In this document: positions 37,374-46,357 of the stretch, piece after piece
How the letters are laid out: every line of letters starts with the position of its first letter
Position numbering within the stretch: the stretch's first letter is position 1
Assembly: GCA_026002835.1 (NCBI GenBank)
Contig: BPGC01000007.1
Span: forward strand, 20,989 to 84,988
DNA length: 64,000 nucleotides
Reading direction: 5' to 3'
DNA from: Candidatus Nitrosocaldaceae archaeon
GTDB taxonomy: Archaea > Thermoproteota > Nitrososphaeria > Nitrososphaerales > Nitrosocaldaceae
Made by a program: the position numbers and the translations under genes
The notes under the pieces: generated by a model
What the model was told of the DNA's origin: nothing
What the model saw: the letters and a program-made list of their open reading frames with translations, nothing else
The model's database searches: none

Positions 37374-40253
37374 TTAATCGCATGCGTGATCAAATAGGAA
37401 TACAGCATCCAATGATTCATCATCTACTCCTATCTCTATAGTAGCAGTCTTGTTACAGTTAGAACATTCAAACTCATTAAATGACTTGTTATCCTCTTCT
37501 CTTGTATCTCTATAGATCCATTCTCTATTCTTACTATCAACTACTCTAACTTCTACTTCTTTATCTCTAAAGCATTTGTGCTTAGCAATAAACATACCTA
37601 TGCTTAAACCTTTAGGTATCTCTTCCTTGCATATAGAACATTTCCTTACCCTTTCTATCTCCCCTCTATTAAGCATATACAATACTCTTATCTTACCATC
37701 TTGCTTTGGTTTAGTAGTATTTTGTTGCTTCTCTTCTATATTATCAGTATTGTTATTGTTAATATCCTTGTTTTGTGTATTAATATTATTATCGTCTAGG
37801 TCAGAGGTTATATCTTCTAGATCTGGTCTTTCTTTAATTATACAATTAAGTTTGTAAGTTACTCTATCAATAACTTTACTACCAAAACCTTTCTTATCTA
37901 ATAACTTGCTTACAGTCTTCTTACTTAAAGGTTTTACACTCTTATATGAACAGAACTCTAAATACTTCTCATATATATCCTTGAATGGTGTATTGATACC
38001 TTCTGCTTTCTCTAAATACCTATCAGCAAACTCTTTGATATGATCATCCTTCCATATCATACCAAATGTATATCTCTTAACTACTTCAGGCATCAATAAC
38101 CTAAGGTTATCAACCTCTAAATATCTCTCTAACCCTGCTAGTAGCATATTGAATATACCTTCTCTCTCTTCTAACAGTATTTTATGATAGTCAAGTATTA
38201 CCTTATCATCTGGTATAGAATATTCAAATGGTACAATACATAACCTTCTATATGTTCCAATAGTATCATCATCTATCTCTGGTTCTGGGTTAGTGCTAAT
38301 TATTAGGTTAAATGTCTTCTCATACTCTTGTGGTCTAGCATTTAGAGTTCTAGCAGATCTTTTACCAGTGCTAATCAATGCTTTTAGTAACCTACCTACA
38401 ATCTTTACCCTAGTTGGTTCATCAATAACTACTAAATGCTTATCAACACATGCTACAAACTCTGGATTCTTACCTTCATCTTCCCTATTACTTATTAGTG
38501 ATATATTGCTATCCCTAACATAATCATTCATTATATCCTTAGCAACCTCTAATAGAGTGCTTTTACCATTATTACCATAACCATGAAAGATAAATGCTAC
38601 CTCTTCTTTCCTTCTTAGCATACATAAACCTAATACAGTTGCTAAAAACATTGCTAACTCTTTATTATTCAATGCTATTGTCTTTAAGAATTCAGCAAAC
38701 TTTATGCATTTAGCATTAGGATTATAATTAACATTCATAACCTTAGTAGGATAGTACTTTTTAGTATTCTCTCCATGTTCAATAGGAATATATCTTTTAA
38801 TATTCTTGTCATATACTAGTAAATGAGATCTAGTATTAATTGCTAGATCATTATAACTATCAAGCATACTCTTTACTATATGGAGTTCATTAAACCTATC
38901 ATCTGTTTCTAGTGTATGTAATAACTCATTCCTCTTATTACCAGACGCTATGCATTCTTCTAACTCTTTATAATAATCTCTATATGCCTTCTCTATATGG
39001 TCTTTATCTGCTTCAATACTTCTCAACTCTTTCTCATATATCCTAGCAGTTGTATTATCTGTCTTCTCTATTGCTTCTATCTTCTCTTCTAACTCTTTAA
39101 TCCTTTTATTATACTCTAATAATATCTCATGCATCTCTAATTCTAAATGATCTTTTTTATCTCTAACATAACCTGTAAGTCTTTTAACTAATTGATTATA
39201 GTTTATCTCTTCCCATTTACATTTATTCCAACGATACCAATTACCTTTAGTCTCATCCCTATTTGCTGGCTCTTCCATAACATATATATAGTCTTTAATA
39301 AACTCTGCTTCTTTCTTGTTATTATCTAAATCATATCTTAGCAAACCTAATGCTAGATCGTATGCTTTAGAGTAACCTAAACTCTTTAATACTGTTAATA
39401 TATCTTCATCTCTCTCCTTGATACCAAATACCTTTGCTAATGCATTTGCTAGATCTTCACTAACCTCTTTAGCAATCTTATATCCTGATACCTTCTCTAT
39501 ATCTTGTTTGTATGTTTGCTCTACACATTGCTTTATCCTATTCTCTCTTTCTTCATCATTAAAGATTATGCATACATTCTCTACCATAAATTTAGCAAAC
39601 TCTATATCATACCCTTTCTTTCTTAGATAACCAGATAATGCTAAGCAGATTATATCTCTACTACCTTCTTTATAGTATGGTTTTAATGCTTTAACTATAT
39701 CATTGAATAACTCTAAACCTTTACTCATCTCATTTACAATAGAATTATCTATAAACTCAAGGTGTTTAGCGTTATAGACTTCATAACCATCTCCTAGAAA
39801 TATGCTAGCATGTCTATTACCAATTATCTCTATGCCAATCTCTTCAAACTTCTTGTTTTGAATCAAACCATTAGTTAGATAGTTATGCCTCTTACCTTCA
39901 TGCATTGTGGTATTGATCATTGTATATTCATTTATCTTATAGAAGTTAAGAAACCTCTTGAGTATTGTATATGTAATACCTATATCCAATCCTTTACCAT
40001 GCTTAACCTTATTATTCTCAGCTTCAATAGCAAAACTATACTTCTCATTATTGAATAACTTACCCTCTATCTTAGCAATTAGATACCTTTCCTCAAGATA
40101 CTTTATAGTATCCTCTAAGCTTAACCTCTTTGTATGGTCTAAATAGTTGATATAATCATTAACTATCGGACTTTTATCACTCCTAAACGCCATGAAAGGT
40201 ATGCCTAAATTATACATCCATTTTAATAACTCCCTCTTTTCCTCGCTATTCAT
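37374..40253 (-). CDS. D5-like primase-helicase (PriCT/SF3 replication protein)
   Basis: 959 residues. The N-terminal ~200 look like a worn prim-pol domain (SFAIEAENNK in place of a D.D strand; TTMHEGKRHNYL like the later His motif). Residues about 190-260 resemble a PriCT domain. A coiled-coil-rich middle leads to a superfamily 3 helicase: Walker A (FHGYGNNGKSTLLEV), Walker B (KHLVVIDEP) and motif C (FNLIISTNPEPE). The C-terminus carries two CxxC pairs (CSICKE, CSNCNK). Such proteins replicate plasmids and viruses. It is the best candidate replicase of the proposed element. Confidence 0.82.
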   Translation of the reverse strand: MNSEEKRELLKWMYNLGIPFMAFRSDKSPIVNDYINYLDHTKRLSLEDTIKYLEERYLIAKIEGKLFNNEKYSFAIEAENNKVKHGKGLDIGITYTILKRFLNFYKINEYTMINTTMHEGKRHNYLTNGLIQNKKFEEIGIEIIGNRHASIFLGDGYEVYNAKHLEFIDNSIVNEMSKGLELFNDIVKALKPYYKEGSRDIICLALSGYLRKKGYDIEFAKFMVENVCIIFNDEERENRIKQCVEQTYKQDIEKVSGYKIAKEVSEDLANALAKVFGIKERDEDILTVLKSLGYSKAYDLALGLLRYDLDNNKKEAEFIKDYIYVMEEPANRDETKGNWYRWNKCKWEEINYNQLVKRLTGYVRDKKDHLELEMHEILLEYNKRIKELEEKIEAIEKTDNTTARIYEKELRSIEADKDHIEKAYRDYYKELEECIASGNKRNELLHTLETDDRFNELHIVKSMLDSYNDLAINTRSHLLVYDKNIKRYIPIEHGENTKKYYPTKVMNVNYNPNAKCIKFAEFLKTIALNNKELAMFLATVLGLCMLRRKEEVAFIFHGYGNNGKSTLLEVAKDIMNDYVRDSNISLISNREDEGKNPEFVACVDKHLVVIDEPTRVKIVGRLLKALISTGKRSARTLNARPQEYEKTFNLIISTNPEPEIDDDTIGTYRRLCIVPFEYSIPDDKVILDYHKILLEEREGIFNMLLAGLERYLEVDNLRLLMPEVVKRYTFGMIWKDDHIKEFADRYLEKAEGINTPFKDIYEKYLEFCSYKSVKPLSKKTVSKLLDKKGFGSKVIDRVTYKLNCIIKERPDLEDITSDLDDNNINTQNKDINNNNTDNIEEKQQNTTKPKQDGKIRVLYMLNRGEIERVRKCSICKEEIPKGLSIGMFIAKHKCFRDKEVEVRVVDSKNREWIYRDTREEDNKSFNEFECSNCNKTATIEIGVDDESLDAVFLFDHACD

Positions 40254-40270
40254 ATCTATTATATAATAGT

Positions 40271-40658
40271 ATGAAAATAGAAGGAGCAGAGATAGAGGTA
40301 AAAGAAGAATTCTTTGTATGTAATATTCTTAAAGCGTTTGCTGGGACTACAGGGTATAGAGGTGGAGATTGGGGACATGGTGCTACACATTAGCATTTGA
40401 GGATATAGCAAGTACTGGTTGGAAAGTCAATATTTATAATTATGGTCTAAAAGAGATAAAAGGAGTAAAAGGAATAAAGGGTTTTGAAGATTTTGATAGC
40501 GAGACAAGCTTACTATACATGAACCAAGAAAGGTAGAGTTGATATTTAATGGTAGTGAACTTGATACTCTAATAGAAGCTTTAGAGTTTATACTGAATAC
40601 ATTAAAGGAACAAAAAAGCGATAATGATAAGACTATCCAATACCTATTTTTATTATAA
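40271..40658 (+). pseudogene. Hypothetical protein, two frameshifts
   Basis: Three frames join into a plausible 125-130-residue protein: MKIEGAEIEVKEEFFVC from 40271, then LAFEDIASTGWKVNIYNYG after a shift around 40378-40392, then KVELIFNGSELDTLIEAL after a second shift around 40512-40520, ending at 40658. The beta-strand and helix pattern is continuous. No family recognised. It is either a dead gene or carries two base-calling errors. Confidence 0.45.
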
Positions 40659-40664
40659 AAAGGG

Positions 40665-42638
40665 TTAGAGTTTATACTTCCAATACCTATTCTTGAACCT
40701 CTTATCCAATAACCATACCTTAGCACTATCTGAATTACTCCTAACAGCTCTCCCAATACATTGCTTAACAGCAATATAGATCTCTTCTAGTATTACTTTA
40801 TATGCTTCTTTACCTAATTTGTTATTGATAAAACCAATACTATCTTTAATGTAATCGTCATAAGGCTTGTATGGTACTCCTATTATGATTATATCAGATA
40901 TTAATGATCTTCCATTATGAACAAACTCTATACCTTCTGTTAATTTACCTCTAGCAACTACTAGAATAACAGCTTTATTATTACTTTCTGCTAGGTTTAC
41001 TAATATCTCTTGGAACTTCTTAATACTAGTCTTCCTATACTCTTTCAATATCTTTAATTCTTTAGGTAAATAGTTTGCTATCTTATTAAGCATATCATAA
41101 CTACTGAACATTACTAATACACTCTTTTCTGCATTCTTGCTTATCTCTACTATCCTATCTGCATATTTTTTATACATATCATTATCTCTCTTCTTATATT
41201 CAGTAGTAAGATCTACATGGAATCTAGTAAAGATTAATGGCTTAACATCTCTTCTCTTGCTAATATCAAACTCTATTATTATATCCTCATTAATATTGTA
41301 TACATTAACCATATAATCCTTAGAAGGCATTGTTCCACTCATCGCTAGTATAGGTATATTCTTATTGAGAATATCTAGCAAATATGAAGGGTTTATTACC
41401 TTAACCTCAATATCTTTACCATTACTATATACCCTAGTATTGTTAGAATGTATCATTGCTAATGCTTCTGCTATATACATTGTGTAATTGCTATAAGCTC
41501 TCTTTTCAGTTATTAAATAGTTTATAGCTTCTCCTAACGCTTCTAACTCTATGTATTTTAGTTTATATTGTGTTTTATCAAGTTTGTATAACTTTGTATA
41601 ATCATTATCTGGTATCTTTGCATACAAATCTTTTAGTATCTCAATTGCTTTATCAATTATAGCATCAACTATTACTGCTTCGTTATCATACTCTTCTAAA
41701 CATTCATAATCCTCTAACCATTCTTTACCTTCATAATCTATTTCCTCTTCATTATATTCTTTTATTCTTAACATTTTTGCTATATCTGATACTAACTCTT
41801 TCAAACTTTTAACTTCAAAATAACTACTAATAATATCTTCTCTATGCTTCTCTAACTCTTCTATTGCTTTTTCAATATTCTCTTTCTTAATTATCTTATC
41901 ATCCATGCTATGTATATTCTCTAAGTTATGAGCTTCATCAATTATTACTACTAGATTATTTAACCATGCTTCTAAATCCTCTTCTTTACGCTTTAATTGT
42001 TCTAAATACTTGAATAGGTATGCATAAGTACCAACTATTACTTTACTAGCTAGTACAGAAGATAATAATGATCTATATGGACATATACTATATTTGTTAA
42101 ACTCTTTCTCTAACCTCTCTCTTTCCTCTCCTACTGCTTTTACTCTTTGTTTTGCTATCTCTTCTCTCTTCTTAGCATAGTAATATCCTAATTTGTTTAA
42201 TATTGTTAGATCCTTTGGCACTTCTCCTAATGCTTGATAGTAATAGCATTTGTTACAGATAGGGTTCTTTGTAGTCTTTTCATTATCTTTATCCTCTATA
42301 CCTAGTATCCCGTCTAACGTCTTTCTCTTGCTTTTCTCTTCTATCTTTCTTAGCAATTCTTCTCCTAGTATTAAGCAACCTTTCTCCTTTCCTACTAATA
42401 GAGTATAATCATAGATACCTAACCTATTTAATTCCCTAACTATTGGATCATATTCATTAATGGTTCTAGTTACTATTAATACTCTCTTATTCAATGCTAA
42501 TGCTGTTATTAGAGCAAATAATGTCTTACCAGAGCCTGTAGGAGCTTGTAATACTACTAGATTATTATTCTTTAAAGCTTCTATTACTTCATCTTTCAAC
42601 TCTTCTTGCCACTTTCTTAACTCTATCTCTACTTCCAT
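40665..42638 (-). CDS. XPD/DinG-family Fe-S superfamily 2 helicase
   Basis: 657 residues from the ATG at 42638 (MEVEIELRKW); a longer ORF to 42674 adds 12 unlikely residues. Motif I is VVLQAPTGSGKTLFALI, motif II is VVIIDEAHNLENI (DEAH), and motifs V-VI are VARGKLTEGIEF and QCIGRAVRS. Between I and II are four Cys (GCLILGEE, CNKC, SICPYRS) in the positions of the XPD/DinG Fe-S cluster. These helicases unwind 5'-3' in repair and recombination. It may serve element replication together with the primase-helicase beside it. Confidence 0.85.
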   Translation of the reverse strand: MEVEIELRKWQEELKDEVIEALKNNNLVVLQAPTGSGKTLFALITALALNKRVLIVTRTINEYDPIVRELNRLGIYDYTLLVGKEKGCLILGEELLRKIEEKSKRKTLDGILGIEDKDNEKTTKNPICNKCYYYQALGEVPKDLTILNKLGYYYAKKREEIAKQRVKAVGEERERLEKEFNKYSICPYRSLLSSVLASKVIVGTYAYLFKYLEQLKRKEEDLEAWLNNLVVIIDEAHNLENIHSMDDKIIKKENIEKAIEELEKHREDIISSYFEVKSLKELVSDIAKMLRIKEYNEEEIDYEGKEWLEDYECLEEYDNEAVIVDAIIDKAIEILKDLYAKIPDNDYTKLYKLDKTQYKLKYIELEALGEAINYLITEKRAYSNYTMYIAEALAMIHSNNTRVYSNGKDIEVKVINPSYLLDILNKNIPILAMSGTMPSKDYMVNVYNINEDIIIEFDISKRRDVKPLIFTRFHVDLTTEYKKRDNDMYKKYADRIVEISKNAEKSVLVMFSSYDMLNKIANYLPKELKILKEYRKTSIKKFQEILVNLAESNNKAVILVVARGKLTEGIEFVHNGRSLISDIIIIGVPYKPYDDYIKDSIGFINNKLGKEAYKVILEEIYIAVKQCIGRAVRSNSDSAKVWLLDKRFKNRYWKYKL

Positions 42639-42685
42639 CAGTAGATAATATGAGAGTAGAGAGTTGCCTAGCAATTATTCTATGA

Positions 42686-42958
42686 ATGAGGAGTTATATT
42701 GTAAAGAGAGAGGTAAAGAAGAAGAGATGTAATTATGAGATACTGCTAGTAGAAGAGGTAGCAGATAAATGCTATAGAGTTAGAAATGCAAAGAAGAATA
42801 CTGAATATTTAGTATTAAGCAACTATCAAGCATGTGATTGTATAGCATTTGAGAAGTATAACAATTGTAAGCATTTAGAAGCAGTTAAGCAGTATGAATT
42901 AGATAAAGAGTTGCTAGAGAAAGGAGAGCATACAGAAGAGTTGATAATGCTAGAATAA
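42686..42958 (+). CDS. SWIM zinc-finger protein
   Basis: 90 residues. ACDCIAFEKYNNCKHLEAV is a SWIM-type zinc site (CxC...CxH). Stand-alone SWIM proteins of this size are found in archaea and some partner recombinases such as RadA paralogues. The gene is divergent from the XPD-like helicase, with 47 bases between starts, consistent with a shared repair or replication role. Confidence 0.7.
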   Translation: MRSYIVKREVKKKRCNYEILLVEEVADKCYRVRNAKKNTEYLVLSNYQACDCIAFEKYNNCKHLEAVKQYELDKELLEKGEHTEELIMLE

Positions 42959-43015
42959 ACTCCTAATATTTTTATATTTGGTATGCCAATTTATTAGCAG
43001 ACAATTCTATTATAG

Positions 43016-43091
43016 AATAGAGGTATTAGAGATTTGAACCAAAACACTAAAATCTCTCCCGGCCCATTTCTTAATTGAACCAGCAATTCTC
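43016..43091. repeat. Conserved noncoding element, copy 1
   Basis: This stretch matches 54976-55054 over about 70 bases with roughly three quarters identity. The best part is (A/G)AGG(T/C)ATTAGAGATTTG and the following ACCAAAA. AGAGATTT and AAATCTCT can pair in copy 1. Both copies lie just beyond the 3' ends of leftward genes. It is not a tRNA by my reading. It may be a noncoding RNA, a mobile-element end or an attachment site. Confidence 0.45.
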
Positions 43092-43115
43092 TACATTAAT
43101 GTGTCAATTATTACG

Positions 43116-44354
43116 CTAGATAATATCTCTTTTATATGCAAATACCAATAACATTAATGTTGCTATAGAGAATGGTATAATTGCCATTGCTAGTGAAAAC
43201 TCTGGAACTACTTGAATACTAAACTCATCTGTTATAGGTTCGATATCTTGACCTTCAATACTAACTATTTTAGCGTTTATCTGATATGAACCATTTTCAT
43301 CAAATATATTACCTCTTATAGTATATGGACCTGTATATGTAGCAAACTCATTACCTTTAGTAATTGTTAATTCATCCCCATTGTATATTATTAGTTCCAA
43401 CATGCCATCTCTATCAACAAACCTATTACTGAATACCTCTTCGCCATCTCTTAGAATTATCACTTCATATTCAAGATCATTTATAATATTATCTCTGCCT
43501 TCAGCAACAAATGAAGGTATGAACTTTAGTGTTATACTATCATTGCTCTCTCTATCAAATGGTAATGGATCTGTATCTAGATTTATGTTAGAGCTTTCCA
43601 TTATACTATTATCTACATTAACATCTAACAATTTACCCCAGCTATCTCTTGTTTGTATAAACTCTTCTTCACAGCCTTCTGCTCTACTAACTGGGAGTAT
43701 ATTATCATCTACAATGAAACTGTATTTGCTAGTATTACTTCCATATATAAGACATAGTGCATTATACATCCTCTGCTGATCTAGAGCATGAACATCCCAG
43801 AATGGTACATTACCTAAACTACTCATATACTCATAGAATAATGGTATGTATAATGGTATATGCTCTAGATTAGAATCTTCTGTTAGAGTTATTAGCATTA
43901 ATGTAGATAAAGAATCTGCTGCATCCTCTTCTTTGCCAAGTACTGGGAGATCATATACATCTATTAACATATGAGCTGCTTCATGAAAGAATATGCTTGA
44001 TGTTATAGCAAATGATGCATCTGCAACATCTTCTATATTATCATAGTTATTAATTGCATATTCATCTATAAAATCTAAGAGTTCATAGCATATAATTATA
44101 GTTTTATCTCTTGAACTATAAAAAGCATTTATCTCTCCACACTCATCAAATATAACGCCAATATATATATCGTCTGGTATCTCTAATACCTCTTCTAACA
44201 TGAATGTGAAGGTTTGTATTGAAGGAGCGTTAGAATCATGTATAGATTTATAATTCTCTGGAACTAAAGGATTATCGATATATGTTATTGAGCCTTCTCC
44301 ATATGCTAATGGTATAAGCATTAGAAGAATGAATGGTGAGATATACTTATACAT
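43116..44354 (-). CDS. Secreted DUF4344-like zinc metallopeptidase with a PEF-type C-terminal anchor
   Basis: 412 residues. A signal peptide (MYKYISPFILLMLIPLAYG) is followed by a peptidase domain with SIFFHEAAHMLIDVYDLPVL and GKEEDAADSLSTL, the HExxH plus E-E-D-A-A-D arrangement I associate with DUF4344 metallopeptidases. A beta-sandwich-like region follows (about residues 255-385). The end is VVPEFSLAMAIIPFS, a hydrophobic helix and KRD, a PEF-type sorting signal for surface anchoring seen in many archaea. It should act outside the cell. Confidence 0.75.
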   Translation of the reverse strand: MYKYISPFILLMLIPLAYGEGSITYIDNPLVPENYKSIHDSNAPSIQTFTFMLEEVLEIPDDIYIGVIFDECGEINAFYSSRDKTIIICYELLDFIDEYAINNYDNIEDVADASFAITSSIFFHEAAHMLIDVYDLPVLGKEEDAADSLSTLMLITLTEDSNLEHIPLYIPLFYEYMSSLGNVPFWDVHALDQQRMYNALCLIYGSNTSKYSFIVDDNILPVSRAEGCEEEFIQTRDSWGKLLDVNVDNSIMESSNINLDTDPLPFDRESNDSITLKFIPSFVAEGRDNIINDLEYEVIILRDGEEVFSNRFVDRDGMLELIIYNGDELTITKGNEFATYTGPYTIRGNIFDENGSYQINAKIVSIEGQDIEPITDEFSIQVVPEFSLAMAIIPFSIATLMLLVFAYKRDII

Positions 44355-44461
44355 AATTGCATTTTAGCAACATATATTATAAAAGGTTTATCATGTTATT
44401 AATAATAAAAGACAGTTTAGTAATTTTGATAAAATGTGTAAAATTATGCTTAAACGTAATT

Positions 44462-46282
44462 TTAGAGCTTGCGTAATTCATTCCTTATATTACTAAATAT
44501 CGTATTATCCTTCTTCGCAGAAGCTAATATATTTGTAGCTTCTAAGAAAAAGAATAAAAGAATAAATTGATATATCCTAAGTAATGGAACATATTTTAAC
44601 AAACCATATTTCTTGTGTTTTATAAGAAAGTATATATATATTATATATAAAAAAGATGTAGTTATAATATCTATCAAAAAGAAACCTATAGGTAATCCAA
44701 ATATTGCTAGTATGCCGCTAGAAGAGAATGATAGCTCGAAACCTAATAAAATAGCTATCAGTAGATAACCCCAAAATGCAAATGATGCTAATGCAGAACC
44801 ATGATTTATCAATTCATAGATAAAGAACAGTCTTCTTGCCCCAATGTTCTCCTTTATCATATCTAGATTCCTTGCATGTGAGAAATAAAAACCTATATTC
44901 CATCTTACGCGTTGTTTTCTAAGTTCTTTAAGAGTACGTGGTATATCTGAGTAGATCAATGCGTGATCTTCGAACTCATTCTTATATCCTAATCTGCCTA
45001 TCCTAAATGTTAAATCCCTATCTTCTCCAAATGTACTTTCGCCCCATCCTCCTAGTTCTTCTATAGTCTTCCTCCTAAAGACAGAGAATGCTCCAGGCTG
45101 AACCATTATAGTATCGAAGAACGCCTGGCTTCTTCTAGTGAATATATAATCGCCAAGCTTCGCAACGAGAAATTTTTGCCAAATATACTTTTCTTCAACT
45201 CCGTATATTATACCAGATACAGAACCGACTGCTGGATCCTTAAAATGTCTAACTATAGGATCTATTAAGTGCTTATCTACGTAAGAATCGGCATCTATTC
45301 TAAATATGATCTCGCCTTTAGATGCATTTAAACCTATATTGAGTGCTTTACTTTTACCAGAGTTAGGTATATGGAGTGCTATTCCATTACTATATTTAAG
45401 ATTCTTTATGGCACTATCTACTATTATTGGCGTATTATCAGTAGAACCATCATCTATGACTATTATCTCTGTATTTCCATTATAATTTGCTGCAGCTCGG
45501 TCTATGCTTGCTATACATCTTTCTATGAATGTTTCTTCATTATATGCTGGTATTATGAATGAGATGGTAGGTTTATAGTCTGTTTTAATCTTACTCCATT
45601 TTGGAATTCTTATCTCTTCCAATATAAAAGCTATATAACTTGTATAAATCAATAATGAAGAGAGTTGTATAGCTACATACGCTGCTAAAGGAGAATTTTT
45701 CTCTACATCAAATATATTCATAAATATGTATAACATGACTGCAGTATTTATAAGTATTATAAATATTTTTAGATATTCGTATATCATATTATTCTTTATA
45801 ACGCGTTTGACTTTGACTTTTTTAGGTAGTGCTAGAATAGAGTATAGCATTGCCTCTGTTATTATTGCGCCACCAATGGCACTTGCTAATATATCAACTT
45901 GGACAAATGAAGTTTGTGATAAGATCTTAAATCCTGAAAGTATAAGTATTATAAACGCTTGTAGCAATACAAATGTAAAAAACATCAATACTGTAAATGA
46001 TATTATAATTAAACGCCTTTTTAGACTGGTATTCGCTGATGATACAAATGATAAGAGTACTACTATATATATGCCATGAATATGAGAAACTATGTTAACT
46101 TCGACTGGAGACCATACATTTCCTACTACTAATATCTGGTTGTGCTGTTGAATAATTAAACCGGCTAGTTCAAGTAATGAATTTAAAATTGAAACATGGA
46201 GATTTTGTATATCATCTATAAAATATAGATAAATGAATGAGTAGAATAAAGTACAAATTATGAATCTTAGCGGAAAGTACAT
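44462..46282 (-). CDS. Membrane family-2 glycosyltransferase with an extra N-terminal membrane domain
   Basis: 606 residues. Residues about 1-230 are strongly hydrophobic, with some six helices. The GT2 domain begins at ISFIIPAYNEETFIERCIAS, with IVIDDGSTDNTP (UDP-sugar binding Asp), FRIDADSYVD (DxD), FGEDRDL and QRVRW (QxxRW), the set of processive cellulose-synthase-like enzymes. Two or three C-terminal helices follow. It likely builds a surface polysaccharide or glycan. The N-terminal domain vaguely resembles an exosortase lacking its catalytic Cys, which would be unusual next to a PEF-anchored protein. Confidence 0.8.
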   Translation of the reverse strand: MYFPLRFIICTLFYSFIYLYFIDDIQNLHVSILNSLLELAGLIIQQHNQILVVGNVWSPVEVNIVSHIHGIYIVVLLSFVSSANTSLKRRLIIISFTVLMFFTFVLLQAFIILILSGFKILSQTSFVQVDILASAIGGAIITEAMLYSILALPKKVKVKRVIKNNMIYEYLKIFIILINTAVMLYIFMNIFDVEKNSPLAAYVAIQLSSLLIYTSYIAFILEEIRIPKWSKIKTDYKPTISFIIPAYNEETFIERCIASIDRAAANYNGNTEIIVIDDGSTDNTPIIVDSAIKNLKYSNGIALHIPNSGKSKALNIGLNASKGEIIFRIDADSYVDKHLIDPIVRHFKDPAVGSVSGIIYGVEEKYIWQKFLVAKLGDYIFTRRSQAFFDTIMVQPGAFSVFRRKTIEELGGWGESTFGEDRDLTFRIGRLGYKNEFEDHALIYSDIPRTLKELRKQRVRWNIGFYFSHARNLDMIKENIGARRLFFIYELINHGSALASFAFWGYLLIAILLGFELSFSSSGILAIFGLPIGFFLIDIITTSFLYIIYIYFLIKHKKYGLLKYVPLLRIYQFILLFFFLEATNILASAKKDNTIFSNIRNELRKL

Positions 46283-46357
46283 TTACATAAAACTAGAATG
46301 ATTATTTTATATAAAAATCTATGTAGAATAATAGAGCGTTAGCAAGATAAAAAGATA

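Noticed and set aside
42639..42674. Extended N-terminus of the XPD-like helicase
   Set aside because: The 12 extra residues are unlike the family start, and MEVEIELRKWQ at 42638 fits the helicase N-terminus.
43021..43066. tRNA-like 3' end (CTCCCGGCCCA) with a TTTGAACC stretch
   Set aside because: I could not fold a T-arm, anticodon arm and acceptor stem in either orientation; it is better treated as a noncoding repeat shared with 54976-55054.
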